Source of the DNA: Mycobacterium kyogaense | GTDB lineage: Bacteria > Actinomycetota > Actinomycetes > Mycobacteriales > Mycobacteriaceae | Direction of reading: 5' to 3' | DNA: 64,000 bases | NCBI RefSeq assembly: GCF_003254575.1 | Contig: NZ_QJUA01000002.1 | Coordinates: 124,001 to 188,000, forward strand | Part shown: piece by piece, positions 10,864 to 18,864 of the stretch | Numbering within the stretch: the first letter of the stretch is position 1 | Layout of the letters: every line of letters begins with the position of its first letter | The notes under the pieces: generated by a model | What the model was told of the DNA's origin: nothing | Seen by the model: only the letters and a program-made list of their open reading frames with translations | Database searches by the model: none | Position numbers and translations under genes: made by a program

Positions 10864-11834
10864 CGCGCCGCCTCCGCCGGCGTCAGGACATCACGGGTGA
10901 GATCGCCCACCGGCTCCCACGTTCCGGCCTCGGCGTAGGCCACGGCGTCGGCGAGTTCCTCGGCCACGGCTGCCCTGATGCCCGCGACGTCGTCATCGCC
11001 GAGCACCCCGGCCGTCACACACCTCGCGGTGAAAGTGCTGATCGGATCCCGCTCCTTGGCGTGCTCGACTTCCTCTCTGCTGCGGTACAACTCGGGATCG
11101 AACATCGAGTGCGGCCGGAACCGGTAGGTGCGGAACTCGAGGAAGAACGGGCCGCCTCCATTGCGCACGTGATAGGCGCCCTCCAACGCAGCCGCCCGGC
11201 ACGCCAGCACGTCCATCCCGTCCACGGCCAAGGCCGGGATGCGGTAGGACGCCGCCTTCTCCGTCATGTCGGTTTCCGCCTGCTCGTGCGCGAGCTCCGT
11301 GCCCATCGCGTAATAGTTGTTCTCACAGCAGAACAGCACCGGAACCTGCCACAGCGCAGCGAGATTCATGGCTTCGTGGAACGCGCCCTCGGCGACGGCA
11401 CCCTCACCGAAATAGCACGCCGTGACCCGTGATCGACCCAGCTGGGCGTCCGCCAGCGCCAAGCCCACCGCCACCGGCAGACCACCGCCGACGATCGCGT
11501 TACCGCCGAAGAAGCGGGTTCGCGCGTCGAACAGATGCATCGAGCCGCCCCGCCCCCGCGAACACCCCTCCTGCTTGCCGAACATCTCGGCCATGATCGA
11601 GGTCATCGGAATGCCGCGCAGCAGGGCGTGGGCGTGGTCGCGATAGGTGGCGACCACCGCGTCGAGATCCTCCAGAGCAGCCAGTGATCCGGCGGCGACC
11701 GCCTCTTCCCCGACATAGAGGTGCAGGAATCCGCGGATCTTCCCCGCGCTGTAGAGCTCGGCGCATTTCTCCTCCATGAGCCGGACCCTGATCATGTTCG
11801 TCAGGAGCGGCAGCGCGACGTCTCGCTCGATCAC
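10860..11834 (-). CDS. 2-oxoacid/acetoin dehydrogenase E1 component, alpha subunit
   Basis: 324 aa. The ThDP/Mg site is visible as [20 protein letters not shown] followed by [10 protein letters not shown] (the GDG-N(~26)-NN type with Glu for Asp), and the phosphorylation-loop region [13 protein letters not shown] is present. Length is close to AcoA and PdhA-type alpha subunits. Coupled by 4-bp overlap to the upstream acyl-CoA synthetase and downstream E1 beta. Confidence 0.93.
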   Translation of the reverse strand: MIERDVALPLLTNMIRVRLMEEKCAELYSAGKIRGFLHLYVGEEAVAAGSLAALEDLDAVVATYRDHAHALLRGIPMTSIMAEMFGKQEGCSRGRGGSMHLFDARTRFFGGNAIVGGGLPVAVGLALADAQLGRSRVTACYFGEGAVAEGAFHEAMNLAALWQVPVLFCCENNYYAMGTELAHEQAETDMTEKAASYRIPALAVDGMDVLACRAAALEGAYHVRNGGGPFFLEFRTYRFRPHSMFDPELYRSREEVEHAKERDPISTFTARCVTAGVLGDDDVAGIRAAVAEELADAVAYAEAGTWEPVGDLTRDVLTPAEAAR

Positions 11835-13612
11835 GACGCTGCCCCTGTCGTCTCCATGGTCGAGGTGTCCCCTTCGGGCAGGCCGAGTTCACGGGCTTTG
11901 AGCAAGCGCCGCATGATCTTTCCGCTGCGAGTGTGCGGAAGCGCGTCCGTGAATTCGATGATCTTGGGCGCCACGGCAGCGCCGAGACGCCGACGTGCGT
12001 GCGCCATCAGTGAGCGCATCGTGTCCTCGTCGGCAGGAAAGCCGTCTTTGAGCGTGACGAACGCCTTGACCACCTCGCCGACCGTGGGGTCGGGGACACC
12101 GATCACCGCCGCCTCGGCCACCGCCGGATGGTCGGTGAGAGCGTTCTCCACTTCGAACGGTCCGATCAGATGCCCTGCGGACTTGATCACGTCGTCCGCA
12201 CGTCCGACGAACCAGAAGTATCCGTCGGCGTCGCGTCTGACGAGATCGCCGGTCAAGTACAGACCGTCGACGAAGCAGTCGCGATAGCGCTCCCCGGCAT
12301 TGATGTACGCACGGAACATCGACGGCCAGCCTGGCGTCAGCGCGAGTTCCCCCTCGACGTCGGGTTCGTCGATGACCGATATCGTGCCGTCGTCGTGCCG
12401 GCGGACCACGCAGGCGTCCACTCCGGGCAGCGGCCGCCCCATCGAGCCGGGCTTGACATCGAAGGCCGGGGTGTTGGCGATCATGATGCCGCCGGTCTCT
12501 GTCTGCCACCAGTTGTCGTGGATCGGCAGTCCGAGTACCCGCTCCCCCCACCACACCGCCTCGGCGTTCAACGGCTCGCCCACGCTTGCCACGAAGCGCA
12601 AGTGCGGAAAACGATGCGCCGCAGCCAATTCCGGACCCGCCTTGATCAACATTCGGAGCGCGGTGGGTGCGGTGTACCACACCGTCACAGCCTGGGCGTC
12701 GAGGATGCGGTACCAGCGCTGCGCGTCGAAGTCCGCCTCGTCGACCACCGACGTGACACCGTGGAGCAATGGCGCGATGACGCCGTAGGACATTCCGGTG
12801 ACCCATCCGGGATCGGCGGTGCACCAGTAGATGTCGTCGGCATGCAAGTCGAGGGCTTAGAGACCGGTGACGTAGTGCATCGCGGCGGCGCCGTGCACAT
12901 GCAGTGCGCCCTTCGGGGTGCCAGTGGTGCCGCTGGTGAAGTGCAGCAGCGCTGGATCGTCGGCGGTGGTGTGGGTGACCGGTGCATGATCGGAGGCGGC
13001 GCTCATCCAGGTCCAGAAACCCAGCGTGCCCGGCTGCTCTCCGTCGCCGACGTCGATCAGCACCACGTGCTCGAGCGACGGCAACCGGTCACGGATCGCG
13101 GCGACCTTGCGCTCGTAGAGCGCGCGGGTGGTGACGAGAACCTGCGCCTGGCCCAGCGCCAGTCGTGTCGCGACCGGTTCGGGACCGAACGCCGAGAACA
13201 ACGGACACACGACGCTGCCGTTGCGTAGCGCCCCGAGGATGGTCACGTACAGCTCCGGGCAACGGTTCATGAAGGTGAAGACGCGATCCCCCTTGCCGAC
13301 CCCGAGGGATCGCAGAACGTTGGTGAAACGCATTGTCAAGCCGGCGAGTTCGGCATAGGTGAGATCACGCGTGACCAGACCCTCGTCTGCGGAGTCGGCC
13401 GATACGAAGCGCAGCGCGGTGTGTGCGGCAGCCGGGCCCCGCGCGTGTCGGTCGACTGCCGCGTACGCGATGTTGCAGCCGTCGCCGGGCATCCCGTCGC
13501 ACACCCGCGGCACCGAACCCCAGCTGAAGTCGGCGCGGGTGTCGTCGTAGTCGGTGAAGTTGGGCCGGACACGCCAGTGCTGCGGCCGTTTCCTGATCAG
13601 TGCAGACGTCAT
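11831..13612 (-). pseudogene. acetyl/acyl-CoA synthetase interrupted by one in-frame TAA
   Basis: The full frame would be 593 aa of an AMP-forming acetate--CoA ligase. Motifs: FTSGTTGTPKGALHVHG (P-loop), then [47 protein letters not shown], and the C-terminal catalytic Lys in [10 protein letters not shown]. Codon 252 is TAA (minus strand, 12857-12859) between HYVTGL and [11 protein letters not shown]. Relatives have Tyr at this point, so TAC or TAT to TAA by one base change fits. The frame is intact on both sides, giving a 251-aa N-terminal fragment and a C-terminal frame open from 12847. It is coupled to both neighbours by 4-bp overlaps. It could be a real pseudogene, a base-call error or a read-through stop. 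Confidence 0.82.
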
Positions 13613-13869
13613 CGCCGACGTGTCCTCGCCGGCAGTGCGCCATTGCGCACGGCGACCGAGATGTTGTCCATGACGTGGTCCAGCAGGTCCTGATACGCCG
13701 ACCCGTTGTCGAGCAGCGTCCGATATCCGTTGTGCCGTAGAAAAACATCGAGTCGTCGGTCCAGCGACAAGTCCGCATACGTGCACCCGGCGAACTCCGA
13801 TGACAGAAACTGCCACGCGATCTCTTCCATCGCGGCCGCGGACGTGACGACGCGCTCTGTCGGTGTCAT
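13609..13869 (-). CDS. small protein of unknown function, first gene of the DosR-boxed operon
   Basis: 86 aa (MTPTERVVTSAAAMEEIAWQ). I do not recognise a domain. It is predicted largely helical, with the acidic/hydrophobic segment AYQDLLDHVMDNISVAVRNG near the C-terminus and a basic end RTRRR. ATG at 13867-13869, preceded by a GAGGAGCC ribosome binding site; it overlaps the synthetase start by 4 bp. The DosR box at 13930 is 61 bp upstream, so this gene is the promoter-proximal one. Confidence 0.75.
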   Translation of the reverse strand: MTPTERVVTSAAAMEEIAWQFLSSEFAGCTYADLSLDRRLDVFLRHNGYRTLLDNGSAYQDLLDHVMDNISVAVRNGALPARTRRR

Positions 13870-13929
13870 GCGCGGCTCCTCTCGGGGGGCGACACGGGCC
13901 ATCGTTTTCCACTTCAGGCGTCGCCAATA

Positions 13930-13943
13930 GGGCCCAAGGTCCT
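13930..13943. promoter_or_regulatory. DosR box 2 (operon / nitroreductase divergent region)
   Basis: Plus strand GGGCCCAAGGTCCT, minus strand AGGACCTTGGGCCC. It matches GGNNC-N4-GGNCC-type DosR sites. It lies in the 159-bp gap between the eight-gene minus-strand operon and the plus-strand nitroreductase-like gene at 14029. Confidence 0.7.
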
Positions 13944-14028
13944 CCCGGCCGCTCCGATGTCCAAAGTCCCCCGCGCTGACGTCCGGTCGACCCTGTCTCA
14001 CCTCTTGCGCCGGTCCCAGCATGGGAGC

Positions 14029-14460
14029 ATGACCACGATTGAGCGCACCCACACGATTCGAGACGCGGTCCGGACGTTCAACAAATACGTGCTGAACCCG
14101 GCCATGCTGCGGGTGGCCGGCCGCCGCCACTGGTACGCCGGAGTGATCCACCACACCGGGCGCCACACCGGAAAGTCCTATGCGACACCCGTCGTCGTCG
14201 AGCGGTCCCCCGACGGGATCGTCATCCCGTTGCCCTATGGCGCCGACGTCGACTGGTTGCGCAATGCGATCGCGGCGGGACACGCCACCGTGACCGTGCA
14301 CGGCGAGACCTTCGACGTCGCCGACCCGCAGATCGTCGGCCCGACGATCGCAGCGACACGCATGCCCGCCCACCGGGCCCGGGGTTTCCGCCGGCTGGGC
14401 ATCGAGACGTTCGCCATGTTCACCACCGTCGACTCACAGCGGAGCAGCCATGAACAGTGA
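14029..14460 (+). CDS. deazaflavin (F420)-dependent nitroreductase family protein
   Basis: 143 aa of the split-barrel Ddn-type family: RRHWYAGVIHHTGRHTGKSY, then TPVVVERSPDGIVIPLPYG and WLRNAIAAGHATVTVHGE. This family binds F420H2 or related flavins and reduces quinones or nitro compounds. I use the ATG at 14029; the frame is open 24 codons upstream with no similarity. The 3' end overlaps the next gene by 11 bp. The DosR box lies 86 bp upstream. Confidence 0.85.
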   Translation: MTTIERTHTIRDAVRTFNKYVLNPAMLRVAGRRHWYAGVIHHTGRHTGKSYATPVVVERSPDGIVIPLPYGADVDWLRNAIAAGHATVTVHGETFDVADPQIVGPTIAATRMPAHRARGFRRLGIETFAMFTTVDSQRSSHEQ

Positions 14461-15598
14461 TCGTCTGAGGGGTCTCGCCGAGGCGCCGGGCCCCTTTGTC
14501 TCCCTCTACGTCGAGGGCGCCGTGGACGATCGGTTCTCCGCGGCACGGTGGACCGCGATTCGCCGCCACCTCGAGGACTCGGGCGTCACCGAACGCACGA
14601 CCGGCGCGGTCGAGCGGGCCCTGCTGAACTACCGCCCCGGCCCTCGTCGGCGGGGACACGCGATCATCGCCGGCGCCCACGGATTGCTGCTCGACGAACC
14701 TCTGGTCCACCCGCCTTCGGTGACCGTGCTGCGTGTCTCCGACTACCCGTACGTATTGCCGCTCTTCGGGGTCGGTGCGGCGCGGCCACCCTACGTCGTC
14801 GCCGCCGTCGACCGCCTCGGCGCCGATCTGACCGTGCACTGCGGCCAGAACACCGCCAGGGAAGTCGTTCACGGCGAGGGCTTCCCGGTGCACAAGCCGG
14901 CCAGCGCCGGACTCAACGGCTACGGAGACCACCAGCACAGCACGGAGGAGGCGGTGCGGATGAACATCCGCGCCACGGTGGACCGGATCACCGAACTCAC
15001 AGATCAGTCCCATGCGGAACTGATCTTCATGTGCGGCGAGGTGCGGTCGCGTTCGGATGTCGTCTCCGAACTGCCGCACCGGATCGCCACCCGGGTGGTC
15101 GCCTTGCCCGCGTGCGCCGGAGGCGGCCGTATCGACGAGCACGAGATCGCGGAATCGATCGACCAGGAGTTGGACCGGCGGGGCAGCGACGCCGTCGACA
15201 TGGTCGTGGCGCGCTTCCGGTCAGAGAGGAGCCGGCGCTCCGGCCTGGCCGTCGAGGGCCTGCCCGAGATCTGCGCGGCGCTGAGCGACGGCGCCGTCGA
15301 CACCCTGATCATCGCCGACCTCCACAGCGCGACGGTGGTCACGGGTGACGACCGCACGGTGATCGCGTCCGACGCCTCAGCGCTGTCGATGTTCGGTGAG
15401 CCGGCACGCCGCGTCGCCCTCGCCGACGAGGCGCTCCCGTTCGTGGCGATCGCCACCGATGCATCGGTGGTGGTGTGCCCGGAGGGCTTCTTCAGCGCCG
15501 TCGACGGCGTCGCCGCTCTGCTGCGCTACCCCCACGTGGCCACCGGGGATTCGCCGGCTGATTCTCCTGCCCGGCGAAGCCCTGCCGTGCCGCTCTGA
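14450..15598 (+). CDS. bacterial archaeo-eukaryotic release-factor-like protein (baeRF2, Rv2629-like)
   Basis: 382 aa. The fold resembles eRF1/Pelota domains 1-2: N-terminal LYVEGAVDDRFSAARWTAIR, a central YPYVLPLFGVGAARPPYVVA and a C-terminal DTLIIADLHSA segment. It is the same family as the DosR-regulon gene Rv2629. Its molecular role is not settled; ribosome-associated rescue or hibernation under stress is the family-level idea. Translation overlaps the nitroreductase-like gene by 11 bp, so the two form an operon. Confidence 0.85.
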   Translation: MNSDRLRGLAEAPGPFVSLYVEGAVDDRFSAARWTAIRRHLEDSGVTERTTGAVERALLNYRPGPRRRGHAIIAGAHGLLLDEPLVHPPSVTVLRVSDYPYVLPLFGVGAARPPYVVAAVDRLGADLTVHCGQNTAREVVHGEGFPVHKPASAGLNGYGDHQHSTEEAVRMNIRATVDRITELTDQSHAELIFMCGEVRSRSDVVSELPHRIATRVVALPACAGGGRIDEHEIAESIDQELDRRGSDAVDMVVARFRSERSRRSGLAVEGLPEICAALSDGAVDTLIIADLHSATVVTGDDRTVIASDASALSMFGEPARRVALADEALPFVAIATDASVVVCPEGFFSAVDGVAALLRYPHVATGDSPADSPARRSPAVPL

Positions 15599-15603
15599 GC
15601 GGC
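15589..15603. terminator. short hairpin between convergent genes, possible bidirectional terminator
   Basis: GCCGCTCTGAGCGGC, a near-continuous inverted repeat that includes the baeRF2 stop codon. It sits exactly between two convergent genes. There is no U-tract, which is common in mycobacterial hairpins of this type but also makes function uncertain. Confidence 0.3.
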
Positions 15604-15605
15604 CG

Positions 15606-16463
15606 TCACGATCGACCGACCACGATCACCGGATTGCGCATCTCGCCGGCGACAGTGGTACTCACCGAGCCGAGGAGCAAACCGGTCACCGCACCGCGAC
15701 CGCGGCTACCCACGACGACGAGCTGCGCCCTCTCGCCCTGTATCAACAGCTGGCGGGCCGGGTCCTCGAACCGGATCAGCGTGTGCACCGTCACCGAGGG
15801 ATGACGGTCCCGCAGAGGTGCCAACGACTCGGCGAGAATCCCCTGGCCCTCCTCGATCGAGAACGATGACCGGCTCCCCTTTCCCGGTGGCTGCTCAGGC
15901 TCGTCACACACGTACAGCGCCAGGACATTCACGCGCCGCGCGGACGCTTCGACGAAGGCGACCTCTGCGGCAGCACCCGACCACCGCGAACCGTCGATCC
16001 CGACGAGCACCGGCTGCCGTTTCGTGCGCGTCGATCGGCGGACCGGCGGCGGGTCGGCGTGCACCACAGCCACCGGGCAGTGCGCGTGATGCAGCACCCC
16101 GGTGGTGACCGAACCGAGCAGACGTTGGAACCGCGTCGCGTTACCGTGCCTGCCCACCACGACCATCGCCGCGTCGTGCGACTGCCCAGCGAGCAGCGGC
16201 GTCGGTGCTCCGGTCAGCCGGAGGCCTTCGACGTGCGGCGCGCCGTCGACGGTGTGGGTTGCCGCGATCGCCAGCGCTTCGTCGAGAACGTCATCGGGTG
16301 GTTGGCCGCAAGAACTGTCGTGGGTGTCCTCGACGACATGGATGACCTCGAGAGTGGTTGCGCGCATCCGCGCTTCGTCGACAGCCCAGCGCAGCGCCGC
16401 GGTGGCCGATGCGGAACCGTCCACGCCGACGAGCACACCTCGCGAGGAGGAAGTTCCGGACAT
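15606..16463 (-). CDS. tandem-domain universal stress protein
   Basis: 285 aa, two UspA domains (about 9-135 and 150-285). The second has the full ATP motif GSRGRGAVTGLLLGSVSTTV. In the first the motif is GRHGNATRFQRLLGSVTTGV, still compatible with nucleotide binding. It has the DosR-regulon Usp type and a DosR box 97 bp upstream, divergent from the hydrolase gene at 16609. Confidence 0.91.
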   Translation of the reverse strand: MSGTSSSRGVLVGVDGSASATAALRWAVDEARMRATTLEVIHVVEDTHDSSCGQPPDDVLDEALAIAATHTVDGAPHVEGLRLTGAPTPLLAGQSHDAAMVVVGRHGNATRFQRLLGSVTTGVLHHAHCPVAVVHADPPPVRRSTRTKRQPVLVGIDGSRWSGAAAEVAFVEASARRVNVLALYVCDEPEQPPGKGSRSSFSIEEGQGILAESLAPLRDRHPSVTVHTLIRFEDPARQLLIQGERAQLVVVGSRGRGAVTGLLLGSVSTTVAGEMRNPVIVVGRS

Positions 16464-16559
16464 CGTTCTCCTGAAGGGACGTCTGATGAGGAAGTCATCT
16501 GCGACGACGGTACGGTCGAACGGCTCGGCGCCACAGGAGTCGATGGCGGGGACAAAGGA

Positions 16560-16573
16560 GAGCCGATAGTCCC
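16560..16573. promoter_or_regulatory. DosR box 3 (usp / hydrolase divergent region)
   Basis: Minus strand GGGACTATCGGCTC, one mismatch from GGGNC-N4-GNCCC. It lies 97 bp from the usp start (minus) and 36 bp from the hydrolase start (plus). Confidence 0.65.
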
Positions 16574-16608
16574 TACTCCCGTGGCTGTTTCATGATCACA
16601 GTGGTGCT

Positions 16609-17292
16609 ATGACGCGTGCAGAGATCACGGGCGAGGATGTCGCGGTGCCGACCGCTGGAGCAACTGTGGCCGGGAACCTCACCGTGCCCGACGGTGCCGT
16701 GGGGATCGTCGTGTTCGCCCACGGGAGTGGAAGCAGCCGACGCAGTCCACGGAATCGCTATGTCGCAGAGGTGCTCAATGACGCGGGTCTGGCCACCCTG
16801 CTGTTCGATCTGCTGACCCCGGCCGAGGAGCAGGATCGAGCCAACGTCTTCGACATCGACCTGTTGGCCGAGCGTCTGATCGGGGCGACCCGCTGGCTGG
16901 CCGGACGCGACGAGACACGTGCGCTGCCCGTCGGGTACTTCGGTGCGAGCACCGGCGGCGGCGCCGCCGTGGCGGCGGCAGCCGATCCCCGCGTGACCGT
17001 CGCCGCCGTCGTATCTCGGTGCGGTAGAACGGATCTCGCCGGACCGGCGCTGTCGCGGATCTCCGCGCCGACCCTGCTGATCGTCGGAGCGCGCGACCCG
17101 GATGTCGTCGCACTGAATCGGCAGGCGCAGAAGGCGATGTCGTCTGCCGAGTGCACGCTGGCGATCGTTCCCGGCGCGACCCACCTGTTCGAGGAACCGG
17201 GCACGCTCGAGGCCGTCGCCGCATTGGCCAGGAACTGGTTCGTCGACCACATGGAACTCGTCGGCGCGACATCGCAGCCTCCGCGGTCATGA
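16609..17292 (+). CDS. alpha/beta hydrolase (dienelactone-hydrolase type)
   Basis: 227 aa. Oxyanion region HGSGSSRRSPRN, nucleophile elbow GASTGGGAA (Ser), acid in VGARDPDV (Asp), and catalytic His in GATHLFEE. From memory, the C-terminal half of DosR-regulon proteins such as Rv0571c has the same domain, there fused to a phosphoribosyltransferase; here only the hydrolase is present. It overlaps the ANTAR gene by 4 bp and has a DosR box just upstream. Confidence 0.87.
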   Translation: MTRAEITGEDVAVPTAGATVAGNLTVPDGAVGIVVFAHGSGSSRRSPRNRYVAEVLNDAGLATLLFDLLTPAEEQDRANVFDIDLLAERLIGATRWLAGRDETRALPVGYFGASTGGGAAVAAAADPRVTVAAVVSRCGRTDLAGPALSRISAPTLLIVGARDPDVVALNRQAQKAMSSAECTLAIVPGATHLFEEPGTLEAVAALARNWFVDHMELVGATSQPPRS

Positions 17293-17561
17293 CGTCGACG
17301 ACCGCCGACGGCCGACGCACATTGTGCGCGGCGCAGGGAGCGCTGGCCGTTGTGCTGCACTGCAGCATCGATGATGCCTTTGCCGACATCGTGCGTACCG
17401 CGCAGCGCCACAACGTCGCCCCGCTGCGGCTGGCCGAAGCGCTCCTCGCCGTCGCTGCGGGCGGCACGAGCACGTGTACCGATCTGGCCGCTGCTGCGGC
17501 GGTCGACATGACGTGGGGCGAACTGCTGCGCACAGCACAGCGGCAACTCCCGCTGTCGTGA
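17289..17561 (+). CDS. single-domain ANTAR-like RNA-binding protein
   Basis: 90 aa. Residues ~12-58 match the ANTAR three-helix pattern: LCAAQGALAVVLHCSIDDAF, then TAQRHNVAPLRLAEALL. ANTAR domains bind paired hexaloop hairpins in RNA and cause antitermination. There is no receiver, GAF or other sensor domain attached. Translation is coupled to the hydrolase (ATGA overlap), and the stop abuts the convergent gene at 17562. The conserved aromatic and Ala positions fit only loosely, so a related helical domain cannot be excluded. Confidence 0.68.
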   Translation: MTSTTADGRRTLCAAQGALAVVLHCSIDDAFADIVRTAQRHNVAPLRLAEALLAVAAGGTSTCTDLAAAAAVDMTWGELLRTAQRQLPLS

Positions 17562-18239
17562 TCAGCCCGTGTGGTGCAGACTCGCGCTGGCCGCCGCAGC
17601 CGCCGCCTCGGCCTGGCGCTGACGTTCGACGCGCCGGGTGATTCCGAGGAGTATGCCGCGGGTCAACAGCGCGCGGGCCGGCCCCATGAGCTCTGCGACC
17701 ACCACTTCTCCCGGATGACGCAACGCCAACCGCCATCGGATCAGCAGTCGGCACTGATCGTCGCCACACGGCACGAGGTGCATCGACCACACCACATCCC
17801 AGACTCGCCGCAACGCATCGATCCGCAGCACGATCGCCTGGCCGTCGATGACGGTGACGACCCGCGCAGTGAGACCGCCCGGCAGGCCCATCCAGCCTTT
17901 CGGCACGAGTCGAATCTCGTCGTCGGCCTCGAGGTGCTGCCATTCCGGATGCACCCGGTCGGCGTTGCGATACTGCAGCCCGAAAGCGTTCTCGACTGGT
18001 GCGAAGCTGTACAGCCCACCGCGGTTCTGGCCCATCTGCACCAGCCAGGGCCACACCTGCTCGGCGGGGGCATTGATCGTCACCGCCTCGGTGGTCCGCA
18101 GCATCGGCGGCCGCACCCGTTCGTCACCGGGCAGAATGTCCTGCGACTCGGCCTTGGTCGTGCCCCAGTCGCGGAAATAGCGGCGGGCCGCGTACAGCAC
18201 CCCTGCAGCGACGAGCGTCGGCACCAGTCTGTGCGTCAT
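17562..18239 (-). CDS. SRPBCC-fold protein, paralogue A
   Basis: 225 aa. A short hydrophobic N-terminus (VPTLVAAGVLYAARRYF) is followed by a START/polyketide-cyclase-like domain (EAVTINAPAEQVWPWLVQMG, then RGGLYSFAPVENAFGLQYRN). Its partner across the promoter region, at 18865, shares the order GDE.. LRTT.AVTI.A...VW.WLVQ.G..RGG.YS. The ligand is unknown. ATG at 18237-18239 chosen because the DosR box at 18275 lies upstream of it. Confidence 0.8.
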   Translation of the reverse strand: MTHRLVPTLVAAGVLYAARRYFRDWGTTKAESQDILPGDERVRPPMLRTTEAVTINAPAEQVWPWLVQMGQNRGGLYSFAPVENAFGLQYRNADRVHPEWQHLEADDEIRLVPKGWMGLPGGLTARVVTVIDGQAIVLRIDALRRVWDVVWSMHLVPCGDDQCRLLIRWRLALRHPGEVVVAELMGPARALLTRGILLGITRRVERQRQAEAAAAAASASLHHTG

Positions 18240-18274
18240 GCCCTCAGCCTGGGTCGGCGCAGGTGATTCCGCTA

Positions 18275-18288
18275 GGGCCGGTGGTCCT
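18275..18288. promoter_or_regulatory. DosR box 4 (upstream of SRPBCC paralogue A)
   Basis: Minus strand AGGACCACCGGCCC, 36 bp upstream of the 18239 start. It fits the GG(N)C-N4-GGCCC half-site spacing of DosR targets. Confidence 0.6.
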
Positions 18289-18316
18289 TTCGCGCGCGAC
18301 ATCCACCTCACGGCTC

Positions 18317-18330
18317 GGGACTTCGGTCCC
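18317..18330. promoter_or_regulatory. DosR box 5 (upstream of hsp20)
   Basis: GGGACTTCGGTCCC, a perfect palindromic DosR core, 62 bp upstream of the hsp20 start. This is the strongest box in the window and matches the known strong regulation of hspX by DosR. Confidence 0.85.
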
Positions 18331-18392
18331 TGGTGCGTGAACACGATTCGGTGGTCGGATGGAGTCCGTCAAGCACTTCGAGAGGAGACGAC

Positions 18393-18857
18393 ATGACCGG
18401 GCAGACGAAGACCGCCGACTCCGAGAACGCCGTTGCGACACAGCACCACCGACCTGCCTGGCCGGACTTCTCCGAGTTGTTCGCCGGCTTCCCGACCTGG
18501 GCGGAGATACGTCGTCCGGGGGTCGCCAGCCACCATCCGATCAAGATCGAGGACGAGCTCGCCGATGGCATCTACACGGTGCGCGCCGAGCTTCCCGGGA
18601 TCGACCCTGCCACCGACGTCGATGTCACCGTGCGCAACGGGGTTCTGACCATCAAGGCCGAGCGCAGCGAGAAGAAGGAATCCCACGGCCGCTCGGAATT
18701 CCACTACGGCTCGTTCACGCGTTCGCTGACGTTGCCGACCGGAACCGAGGAGGAATCGATCACCGCGCGGTACGAGAAAGGCATTCTCACCGTGTCAGCG
18801 CCGATCGCCGAACCCGAGACACCCGCGCGACGCGTGGCCGTCCGGGCGGCTGACTGA
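18393..18857 (+). CDS. hspX: small heat-shock protein Hsp20/alpha-crystallin (HspX/Acr-like)
   Basis: 154 aa holdase chaperone. N-terminal arm with WPDFSELFAGFPTWAEIRRP, alpha-crystallin domain from about residue 50 (IKIEDELADGIYTVRAELPG) to ~140 (TARYEKGILTVSAPIAE), and a short C-terminal tail. ATG follows an AGAGGAGA ribosome binding site. It is the DosR-regulon signature gene. Seven bp separate it from SRPBCC paralogue B, so the two are co-transcribed. Confidence 0.92.
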   Translation: MTGQTKTADSENAVATQHHRPAWPDFSELFAGFPTWAEIRRPGVASHHPIKIEDELADGIYTVRAELPGIDPATDVDVTVRNGVLTIKAERSEKKESHGRSEFHYGSFTRSLTLPTGTEEESITARYEKGILTVSAPIAEPETPARRVAVRAAD

Positions 18858-18864
18858 GCTCACG

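Noticed and set aside
12841..12870. Frameshift as cause of the acs interruption
   Set aside because: Positions 11831 and 12857 are in the same frame and homology continues directly after the stop, so it is a nonsense change and not an indel.
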